Position numbers and translations under genes: made by a program
Notes under the pieces: model-generated
Told to the model about the DNA's origin: nothing
Databases searched by the model: none
The model's input: only the letters and a program-made list of their open reading frames with translations
Origin: Boesenbergia rotunda
Lineage: Eukaryota; Streptophyta; Magnoliopsida; Zingiberales; Zingiberaceae
Assembly (NCBI GenBank): GCA_024364735.1
Contig: JAGFNQ010001183.1
Location: 107,948 to 171,947, forward strand
DNA: 64,000 nucleotides
Direction of reading: 5' to 3'
In this document: piece by piece, positions 55,390-64,000 of the stretch
Position numbering within the stretch: position 1 is the stretch's first letter
Layout of the letters: every line of letters begins with the position of its first letter

Positions 55390-57240
55390 TCTATATTGGT
55401 TGATAATGCTCGTGATATATCTATTAAAGAATAAATGGAAGTTGCTTTATAATTTGTAAATGAAAGGGGAAATATTGTTGAACGCTTTCTAGGCATTGTA
55501 TATGTAAGCGACACTACTGCCTTATCACTTAAGACTGCTATTGATTCTTTGTTATGTCAACATGGATTATCTATATCTAATTTGCGAGGGAAAGGATATG
55601 ATAGAGCTAGCAATATGAGAGGAGAATTCAATAGCTTAAAAAGTTTAATTATGATGGAGAATAAGTCTGCTTATTATGTTCATTGTTTTGCTCATCAATT
55701 GCAACTTATACTTGTAGTTGTTGTTGAGAATCACATGAAAATTTCTATTTTTTTTGACGTGGTTGCACAATTAAACAATATTGTTGGAGCGTCATGCAAG
55801 CGAAGAGACATACTTTGTGAGAAACAATTTGAAAAAGTTATTAAAGGGATTTATAATGGTGATATCTTCACTGGACAAGGTATGAATCAAGAGAAGACAT
55901 TAAAAAGAGATAGGATGTGACGGTCCGCCTTACTTAACTTCTCTCTCTCTTCCTTAAGGCGGCGCCACATTTACTTAACCTTAACTTTACCTTATTCTTA
56001 GTCTTAGGTTATAACTACTTGACTTCCCTTAACTTACTCTGATTTTTTTTCCCTTTAAAAAAAACTTTCATTTCATTTTAGCGGAGCCCAAGAAGCACTC
56101 GACCTCAAGTAACAGTCCCCCTTTCTTCGGATCTGCAGATAACCATCACCCATTATCGCAGAGTCATCATGACCAATAATTGTCGCAACAGACCTAACTT
56201 AATGACGGCGTGGACCGTTGCAAAGGTTATCCTATAACCGGTAATTGGGGGGACGTGGCTAAGATCGTGGAGACTCGTGAGACAGTCGCCACAGGTATAA
56301 AAGGTACTCCAACCCCTCCGGTAAAGGGGGTTACGCTCTCTCTACTTCACACATCTCTTTTTCTGCCTTCTCTTCATCTCCTGGATCGAGGCATTGACTT
56401 GAGCGTCGGAGTGGGCTCCCTCGGACAACCTCCGGCGTGTTCCCCTAATGCTCATGTTAATCTCGTAGGGCGTGAGTTCTTCCTCTAGTGTCAGCGTCCG
56501 CGTGGGATAAACCCTAGTGACTGGTGGTCGACGTCGATTCCTTCCGGAACATCTATATTGGTTGATAATGCTCGTGATATATCTATTAAAGAATAAATGG
56601 AAGTTGCTTTATAATTTGTAAATGAAAGGGGAAATATTGTTGAACGCTTTCTAGGCATTGTATATGTAAGCGACACTACTGCCTTATCACTTAAGACTGC
56701 TATTGATTCTTTGTTATGTCAACATGGATTATCTATATCTAATTTGCGAGGGAAAGGATATGATAGAGCTAGCAATATGAGAGGAGAATTCAATAGCTTA
56801 AAAAGTTTAATTATGATGGAGAATAAGTCTGCTTATTATGTTCATTGTTTTGCTCATCAATTGCAACTTATACTTGTAGTTGTTGTTGAGAATCACATGA
56901 AAATTTCTATTTTTTTTGACGTGGTTGCACAATTAAACAATATTGTTGGAGCGTCATGCAAGCGAAGAGACATACTTTGTGAGAAACAATTTGAAAAAGT
57001 TATTAAAGGGATTTATAATGGTGATATCTTCACTGGACAAGGTATGAATCAAGAGAAGACATTAAAAAGAGATAGGATGTGACGGTCCGCCTTACTTAAC
57101 TTCTCTCTCTCTTCCTTAAGGCGGCGCCACATTTACTTAACCTTAACTTTACCTTATTCTTAGTCTTAGGTTATAACTACTTGACTTCCCTTAACTTACT
57201 CTGATTTTTTTTCCCTTTAAAAAAAACTTTCATTTTATTT
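54917..57240 (+). repeat. Tandem duplication, period 1,162 bp, two copies
   Basis: Copy 1 (54917-56078) and copy 2 (56079-57240) each contain the last two thirds of the solo LTR, the resumed hAT segment and the first roughly 157 bases of the Tekay-like LTR. I saw no difference between copies except at the last few bases. The junction lies at CATTTTA/GCGGAGCC near 56080. Because it includes the left end of the Tekay-like LTR, the duplication came after that insertion. An assembly artefact is possible. Confidence 0.9.
56552..57082 (+). pseudogene. Second copy of the hAT transposase fragment
   Basis: Duplicate of 55390-55920 produced by the 1,162-bp tandem duplication. It has the same LRGKGYDRASNMRGEF and YYVHCFAHQLQLILV motifs and the same internal stop. 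It ends at the LTR starting at 57078. Confidence 0.85.
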
Positions 57241-59303
57241 GTTTTGGAAGGATTTGACCCCTAGACCTCTTAATTGTAAAACTAAAGCACTAACCAGCTG
57301 CTCTATACCACTTCTTTTCAATAATACCAGTCGACTGTTATATAGCCAGTCGACTGGTATCGGCCACAGAAACTTTCTGCGCCCGGCACCAGTCGACTGG
57401 CCTCATGGCAGTCAACTGGTGCATCGAACAGAAACTTTCTATTCGATAGGGCAGTCGACTAGTTCTGAACCAGTCGACTGGCACGCCTGAAAACCTGCAT
57501 TTCAGACTTGAAAACCATCTCCAATGATCCATAAAACATATACTTTCAAGACATACAAAGACATAACTCCATTTCTATACTCTATACTAGTTTTATGAGC
57601 ATTTTAGCAACTCAAAACGAATCCAATAACTTGAAATTAGAATCCTTGCGAGATTTAACAAAACTATCAAAACGTAAGAAAAACACTCTAGAGTTTGTAC
57701 CAAACTTAACCTCTATGCGTAGTTTAAACAAAGTCACTCATTCTACCACTTCAAAACACCAAAATACATGTTCTACAAGACTTAGCCCAAAGATCTCTCC
57801 CACGGTTCCGCCGCCACTGAACATCAAAGCAAGTCCCTTCGCCTCCTTAACTTATGTTTTTTCTTTACCTTTATCTGCAATAGCAGGAAAATACAACTAA
57901 TAAGCGAATTGCTTAGTAAGTAAATCCTAACTCACAAATCCAAACGATAAAGGATGAACATGCTCTTTTCAAATAATGCTTGCTTCAAAACACATGCACT
58001 TTGAAATACTTACACATGGAAACTTTCATATACTTATCATGCTCAATCATGCTTGAAAACATTTACTAGCACTAAAACATTGGCAAATCTAACATGCTCA
58101 TAATTTCTTTTGAGACTTGCTACTTATGCATTTCCATACTTTAAACCACTAACTTCCTTGCTCTTGCTCTTTAACATGCTTGTAACATAACAATGTCAAC
58201 ATACATAGCAAAACATATGCTTAAACTGAAAACACTTACATATACTCATATACTTCAAAATAATAATCAACTTTCTCAGGCCTTGACACTGTACCATGGT
58301 ATCAATGTACCAATGCGCGCATCCCTAATAGGTTTCGGGGTAGCTAGCCACCGCACCCTATTAGAGCTTCTTTCTTACTTTCTGTGGGCCTCTCATTTGC
58401 CCGGTACATGTCACTTTACAAAAGTAAAATACTTTCTTACTCATAATGCTTGTATTTATCAAGCTAACTTTCTTTTTCATAAATCTTGCACTATAAACCT
58501 TTACCTTTTCTTACTTGGAACTTTCATCGAGCATCTTGCGTGCCCTTAACCCCAAAACTCCTTTTTGGGACTTTTCAAGAACTTACTCTTGTCATACTTA
58601 GGTCGCATACATAAAAACTTACTTCAATTCATATTCTATGATAAAATATGTATTCTTTAGGAACTTAAAACACACAAATAAGAAAACCATAATCTTAAAG
58701 CATGCATTTAGATCACAAACATGGTTCTACAACGAGAAATACATGGCGAAACCACTTCTATTGCAGGTGAGTGATTTACTTACCCTTTTCTTGAAGAAAA
58801 CTCACTAAGTATCTCGAAATTCCTAGTGTAGGGTTCTTTTCCTCTTCCTTTACAAGAAAACTCCACTTCTTGGCCCTAGGGAAGAAGCCCTAGGTTTTCT
58901 ACTTCAAGAGGAAGAAGAAGGAGGAGAAAACTCTCCTTTTCTTCCCTATTTTTCGCAGCCTCCCACCCTGCTCGCGCGGCCTCCTCCAAGCCCTAATGGG
59001 GTCTTAACTCAACTTAAGTGGAAGTTTAAATACGTCTTCATGAAATAGGCTAAATCAACTATAATATTATTTCGTTTCATCCTTTTTTGTGCTTGATACC
59101 CTAGCCCAGTTGGTTACCCGGACACCCTTAAGGCCTTGCTTGCCTTGTGGTCGCGGGATCAAATCCCACTCGACCCCTTATTTTTTTTCTTTTGATTTTT
59201 AATCCGAAAAAATGCCATAATATTCCTTTTTATTTTTAATCCGAAAAATGTCATAAAATTCTGAAAAATCCCTAATAATACCAGAAAATTATTGGGTGTT
59301 ACA
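57078..59303 (-). repeat. 3' LTR of the Tekay-like element
   Basis: It is 2,226 bp, beginning TGTGACGGTCC and ending GGGTGTTACA on the plus strand, which reads TGTAACACCC at the start of the LTR on the minus strand. It contains six CAGTCGACTG palindromes (57327-57481) and tRNA-like segments on the minus strand (57250-57305) and plus strand (59100-59170). Short frames at 57239-57900 and 58193-58549 are unrelated to any family I know. Confidence 0.88.
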
Positions 59304-59339
59304 ATCCTCCCTACCTTATAAAAAGTTCGTCCTCGAACT

Positions 59340-59465
59340 TAGAATAGCTCTGGATACCTTTGCCTCATGCTATCTTCTGATTCCCAAGATGCCTCTTCAT
59401 ACTTCTGATTCAGCCATAAGACTTTCACTAATGGTACCACTTTGTTCCTCAGCTTCTTATCTGCT
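59340..59465 (-). pseudogene. Chromodomain of the Tekay-like element, out of frame
   Basis: On the minus strand after IIDQQIR the frame meets a stop at 59449-59451. One frame over, the sequence continues LRNKVVPLVKVLWLNQK and YEEASWESED, ending PELF near 59340, the usual C-terminus with a chromodomain. A one-base loss close to 59452 explains the break. This domain normally directs integration to modified chromatin. Confidence 0.8.
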
Positions 59466-62400
59466 GATCTATTATCTGAATAGGTCGACTTTCATAACTG
59501 AGATCTTCTTGCACTTGTACCATCTGTGGCTCAATCACTTGGTTGGCATCTAGGATATGCTTCTTTAGCATTGAGACATGAAACACATTGTGTATTGCTG
59601 ATATCTCTGGAGGTAGCTCCAACTCATAAGCTACTTTGCCAACTCTTTTCGTCACTAAGTAGGGTCCTATGTATCGAGGACTTAGCTTGTCTTTCTTGCC
59701 GAATCTCATTACACCCTTCATAGGAGCTACTTTGAGGAAAACTGTATCCCCAACTTCAAACTCTAACGGTCTACGGCATACATCGGCATAACTCTTCTGC
59801 CTACTCTGAGCAGCTTCTATTCTCTGGCAGATGCTCTTTATAGCTTCTGTAGTATCATCTATAAGGTCAGTTTGAGACCCTATTTCTTTCTTCTCACTAC
59901 CTTCATACCAATAGAGGGGAGATCTACACCTCCTGCCATAAAGAGCTTCGTAGGGTGCCATACCAATAATGGCTTGGTAACTGTTGTTGTAGGCAAACTC
60001 AGCTAAACACAAATACTTGCACCAACTGCCCTTGAAGTCTAATGCACAAGCTCTGAGCATATCTTCTAAAACTTGTTTCACTGTCTCTGTTTGTCCATCA
60101 GTCTGGGGATGGAAAGCTGTGCTGAATTTCAGTTTGGTGCCTAACGCTGTCTGTACGCACTCCCAAAAGTGTGAAGTGAAACGACCATCCCTATCAGAGA
60201 TAATGGTCTTCGGGACGCCGTGTAGTCGGATCACTTCCTGCACATATAGTTGGGCTAACTTTTCAATTGAGTAAGACACTCTGATTGCCAAAAAGTGGGA
60301 AGACTTGGTCAATCTATCTACTATCACCCAAATAGCATCATAGTCATTAGTTGTCTTTGGTAAACCCACTATGAAATCCATGTCTATGTCTTCCCATTTC
60401 CACTCTGGAATCTGAATGGGTTGTAGGACACCTCCTGGTCTCTGGTGTTCTGCTTTAACTCTCTGACATGTCAGGCAGGTGCTGACATACTTAGCTATGT
60501 CCCTCTTCATCCCTGACCACCAAAATCTTCTTTTCAAATCCTGATACATCTTAGTGGAACCAGGATGCATTGAGTAGGGAGTTCCATGGGCTTCTTCAAG
60601 AATCTTCTTTCTCAGCTCTTCACTAGTAGGGACACATAAACGGTCACCATAATAGAGTATCCCACTGTCCGATACACTAAACTCTATACTCTCTTCTTCT
60701 TGCACCTCTTGCTTGATCCTTTGGATATCAGAATCCTCAGCTTGTTCTTTCTGTATCTCTTCAAGAAAAGTGGACTCTAGTGTCAATAGGGCTAGCTGTC
60801 CATCAATAATCTTCACTCCATAATCTACTATCTCCTTCTATAATGGTGGTGCCAATGCTGATAAGGACATCAAAGTGGCACAAGCCTTTCTACTCAGTGC
60901 ATCTGCTACTCTATTTGCCTTACCAGGGTGGTAAAGAATCTCACAGTCATAGTCCTTCACTAACTCGAGCCACCTTCGCTGTCTCATATTGAGGTCTTTC
61001 TGAGTGAAGAAATATTTCAGACTCTGGTGATCTGTATAAATCTTGCACTGCACTCCATACAAGTAATGCCTCTATATCTTTAGAGCAAAGACTACAGCTG
61101 TCAACTCCAGATCATGAGTGGGGTAATTCTTTTCATAGTCCTTGAGTTGCCTGGAAGCATAAGTTATGACTTTGCCTTCTTGCATAAGTACGGCTCCATG
61201 TCCTAGCTTTGATGCATCACTGTATATATCAAAGCTCTTATCACCTTCGGGTACTGTAAGAATAGGAGCGCTTGTCAGTCTCTTCTTCAACTCAAGAAAA
61301 CTCTGCTCACAGTCTTCAGTCCACTCATACTTCTTATTCTTTCTGGTAAGGGTCGTAAGTGGAGAAGCTATCTTTGAAAAGTCCTCTACAAACCTCCTGT
61401 AGTACCCTGCTAAACCCAGAAAACTTCTGATCTCACTAGCATTTGTTGGTCGACTCCCGTTACTAACTGCTTCAATCTTGGCTGGGTCTACCATAATGCC
61501 TTCTTTGGAAATGATGTGGCCTAGGAATGCCACCTGGTCAAGCCAAAACTCACACTTTGAGAATTTGGCGTACAACTCCCTCTGATGTAAGGTCTGCAAT
61601 ACCATCTTCAGGTGTTCGTCATATTCTTCCTGAGTCTTTGAATACACTAGGATATCATCAATAAAGACAATGACGAACTTGTCCAGAAAATCCTTGAACA
61701 CTCTATTCATTAGATCCATAAACGTCGCAGGGGCGTTTGTCACTCCAAAGGGCATGACCACAAACTCGTAGTGCCCATATCTTGTACTGAAAGCAATCAT
61801 TGGCACATCACTCTCCTTCACTTTGAGTTGATGGTAACCTGATCGCAGATCTATTTTGGAGAACACTGTGGCTCCCTTCAGCTGATCAAATAAATCATCT
61901 ATCCTTGGCAAAGGATATCTGTTCTTGATGGTTACCTTATTCAAAGCTCGATAATCTATGCACATTCGCATAGATCCATCTTTCTTCTTGACGAACAATA
62001 CAGGAGCTCCCCAAGGTGATTGACTAGGGCGGATGAAACCCTTGTCGAGCAGCTCTTGCAATTGTTCTTGCAATTCTTTCAGTTCTACTGGCGCCATGCG
62101 ATAAGGTGCCTTCGAAATTGGGTTGGTTCCTGGGGCCAACTCAATTTCAAATTCAATTTCCCGATTAGGAGGGAGTCCTGGTAACTCTTCAGGAAACACC
62201 TCAGGATAGTCACAGACTACCCTCACTTCTTCTCTCTTCAATCCTTCTCCTTGACTTGCATCCACTATATGAGCTAGAAAACCAGAGCACCCCTTCTCTA
62301 ACATTCTCTGAGCTTGTAAGGTAGATAGGAACCTCTTTGTCTTTCTCCTTGGGTCTCCAATAAACTCAAATGAAGGTTCTGCTTCTGGTGTGAACTTGAC

Positions 62401-62559
62401 TTTTCTCTTGCGGCAGTCTATAGAAGCATTGTACTTGCTCAAGAAGTCCATCCCTAAAATGACATCGTAATCCTTCATCTTAAGGACTACCAAGTCACTG
62501 TAGAGCTCTCGGTTGGAAATCCAGATTGGTACTACCCTTAGCCTCTGAGTAGAGGCCAT
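59449..62559 (-). pseudogene. pol: pol of the Tekay-like element: protease remnant, RT, RNase H, integrase
   Basis: One frame runs from 62559 to 59449 with two nonsense codons: TAG at 61072-61074 (ALKI*RHYLYG, where Trp is usual) and TAG at 60838-60840. The protease retains only its C-terminal part (VILGMDFLSKYNASIDC); the active-site segment is gone. Reverse transcriptase shows WGAPVLFVKKKDGSMRMCID, FSKIDLRSGYHQLKV and the catalytic FIDDILVYSK. RNase H shows IYSDASKLGHGAVLMQ and, after the first stop, IYTDHQSLKYFFTQ. Integrase shows the zinc-binding HPGSTKMYQ...CLTCQRVK and the core residues in DIDMDFIVGLP, ISDRDGRFTS and HPQTDGQTET. The stops preclude an intact polyprotein. Confidence 0.9.
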
Positions 62560-62591
62560 TATTTCTCCCTACGGTAAAGTTGTTAAGAACT

Positions 62592-63226
62592 TCATCGTTC
62601 AACCTTTCTGGTGGCCTTTATACTGTTTAAGTAGTGCTCGGTGATCAAAGCACTACTTATCAGTTCTTCGGAGGTTTGCGGCTTCTTAACACTGCTGGCC
62701 ACAATTAACGCTATCTCAGGCCTTAACATCTTGAGCCTTAGCCTGACTCTCTCTTTTTCTGTGCTAACTAGCTCTAGGCATAGACGAGCTAACCGATTAA
62801 ACTTCTTCACCGCTTCATCCACGGATAAGTCCCCTTGTCTGAACTTCGTGAATTCATCGTAATGCTTGTTGGTTACTCGCATGTGAAATTATTCTTCGAA
62901 GAACTCAGTCTCGAAGTCGGCCCATGTCATCTGGCTGACATTTCTCTTGGCCCTGACTCTCTCCCACCTCATTCTAGAATCTCTGGTAAGGCAGAAGGAG
63001 GCGCACTTTATCTTCTCTACCTCAGGCCAGTCTAGTAGCTCTACTATGCTTTCCCAAGTTTTTGAACCATGCTTGCGTCCCAAGGTTCGCTTGTGCCTGG
63101 GAAGTTCTCTGGCTTCAGTTTCTGCCACTGGATGAGGTATGCCTCATTCCTTACCCCCCTTGCTGGGACTACAGAAGTAACCGATGGGTCTTCGATCACA
63201 ACTGGTGCCACTACATTTGTCGCCAA
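62592..63226 (-). pseudogene. gag: gag remnant of the Tekay-like element
   Basis: Three overlapping pieces cover the Gag core: PENFPGTSEPWDASMV (63044-63226), LLDWPEVEKIKCASFCLTRD and MTWADFETEFFEE (62889-63128), and NKHYDEFTKFRQGDLSVDEA (62592-62882). A frameshift near 63060-63120 and an in-frame TAA at 62889-62891 separate them. The zinc-knuckle region and the protease active site that should follow are missing: only about 33 bases separate the Gag core from the protease C-terminus. An internal deletion is the simplest explanation. Confidence 0.85.
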
Positions 63227-63759
63227 CGGGGTAATAGGAGTGGCCTACTGGTTAGCTATCATGGTGGCAATAACTTGCTGTTATTCTGCTAACTATCTCC
63301 ATAATTGCGCTACCACCTCTAAGAGATTTGGTGGTGGTACTGACTCTGCCTCTTGCCCTTTAGGAGCTCGCTCCTCATTTTGGGCCTTTCTAGGACGTCC
63401 CCTTTGCTAGTCTCTTACTATATATCATAAAGAGGATAATGACATTACTCTCTTGCCCTCTAGGAGCTCGCTCCTAGTTTTGGGCCTTTCTAGGGCGTCC
63501 TCTTGACATTCTCTTACTCAGTGTAAAGAAAATAAAAGCTCATTATCTCTTACTAACTTACTTCATTATCTCTATGCACATATTAGCATATAATAATAAT
63601 AACATACTTCCTTATCATCATGCACTTAACTGATACTAGCAGTCAATAATGAAAAGTATACAAAACTATAACATATGAACTTCTTACTTGGCAGGCGGCA
63701 GGATTGATGCTTGATGTCAGTGTAGCGGAAGGGTGGAACCTTTTGCTCTGATACCACTC
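63227..63759 (-). other. Gag leader and primer-binding region of the Tekay-like element
   Basis: A phrase GCCCTCTAGGAGCTCGCTCC...TTTTGGGCCTTTCTAGG occurs twice in direct repeat (63357-63403 and about 63457-63503). The rest is AT-rich leader. The primer-binding site TGGTATCAGAGC (minus strand) is at 63745-63756, three bases from the LTR. Confidence 0.75.
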
Positions 63760-64000
63760 TGTGACGACCCGCCTTACTTCACATCCTTAAGGCGGACGTC
63801 ACTTTCACATAGCCTTTAACTTTACCTTATTCTTAGCCTTAGGTTATAACTACTTGACTTCCCTTAACTTACTCTGATTTTTTTCCCCTTTAAAAAAAAA
63901 CTTTCATTTTATTTGCTTTGGAAGGATTTGACCCCTAGACCTCTTAGTTGTAAAATTGAAGCACTAACCAGCTGCTCTATACCACTTCTTTTCAATGGTA
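63760..64000 (-). repeat. 5' LTR of the Tekay-like element, cut by the window edge
   Basis: It starts TGTGACGACCCGCC and matches the first part of 57078-59303 with scattered differences, for example GGCGGACGTCAC versus GGCGGCGCCACA. The tRNA-like segment is conserved at 63925-63982. Confidence 0.88.

Larger units (their letters stand above)
53559..55920 (+). pseudogene. hAT transposase of the TTF zinc-finger (ZMYM1-like) type, broken
   Basis: The N-terminal part (53613-54430) has the TTF-finger wording DPGLRKHILEYNVNEREIVQ, FPWHSCSKDKRRFRVIWF, NWLEYSIAKDAGFCLYC and LTISIDCIRLLVHQGLTFHG. In-frame stops occur at 53799-53801, 54003-54005 and 54099-54101, with a further break near 54270. At 54432 a MITE enters and at 54656 a solo LTR. 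The frame then resumes at 55390 with LVDNARDISIKEQ, one stop, and LRGKGYDRASNMRGEF, YYVHCFAHQLQLILV and VGASCKRRDILCEK, typical of DUF4371-type hAT transposases. It is cut off at 55915 by an LTR fragment. The catalytic C-terminus and dimerisation domain are missing. Confidence 0.85.
57078..64000 (-). mobile_element. Tekay-like Ty3/gypsy chromovirus, minus strand, partial
   Basis: The 3' LTR (57078-59303) and the beginning of the 5' LTR (63760 onward, cut by the window edge) are closely similar. Next to the 5' LTR is a primer-binding site TGGTATCAGAGC (minus strand, 63745-63756) that would pair with initiator tRNA-Met. Next to the 3' LTR is a polypurine tract AAGGTAGGGAGGATT (59304-59318). Order on the minus strand is gag remnant, protease remnant, reverse transcriptase, RNase H, integrase, chromodomain, which is chromovirus order. 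It inserted into the hAT transposase gene. Several stops and frameshifts make it inactive. Confidence 0.92.

Noticed and set aside
57595..58549. Frames of about 100 codons in the Tekay-like LTR
   Set aside because: They lie within an LTR defined by primer-binding site and polypurine tract on the other strand, and no family resemblance is visible.

Overview
The window is nuclear DNA of a flowering plant. Intron-containing genes, an INDETERMINATE DOMAIN (IDD) zinc-finger gene, dirigent genes and nested plant transposons show this. GC-rich coding sequence inside AT-rich surroundings suits a monocot; I cannot name the species. Three host genes are supported: two tandem dirigent genes (15520-16038, 18603-19118, +) and one three-exon IDD transcription factor gene (43742-45459, +). 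Most of the remainder is transposable elements in various states of decay.

Layout. 1-2995: degenerate repeats and old LTR debris. 2996-13769: a non-autonomous Ty3/gypsy element with gag and protease only, an 83-bp tandem array, a broken antisense ORF and a foreign solo LTR inside its 5' LTR. 13770-22157: the dirigent cluster, including the upstream region of a third copy that has no gene. 22158-25543: two related solo LTRs, a tRNA-derived SINE and a small hAT-type element split by one of the LTRs. 25834-40896: a 15-kb Mutator-like element (MULE) with about 205-bp terminal inverted repeats. It carries two Ulp1-type cysteine-protease genes (+), a MURA-type transposase gene (-), a 158-bp satellite array and dozens of copies of a palindromic GGGCCTGAA hairpin. 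40902-42251: a MITE filled by a GC-rich minisatellite, only a few bases from the MULE end. 42252-48809: the IDD gene and its flanks. 48810-52515: a 3.7-kb solo LTR holding a MITE. 52516-57077: a broken hAT gene hit successively by a MITE and a solo LTR, with part of the nest repeated in tandem. 57078-64000: a minus-strand Tekay-like chromovirus, broken and running off the right edge.

The most notable object is the 15-kb MULE. Its two Ulp1-type genes are diverged paralogues of the kind found in Kaonashi-type MULEs. One has a premature stop and the other reads through all predicted exons. The interspersed palindromes and the satellite with its own 30-bp palindrome are not part of any standard MULE description I know. 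All intron-exon models are by eye from splice consensus and reading frame; there are 146 undetermined bases at 37116-37261.
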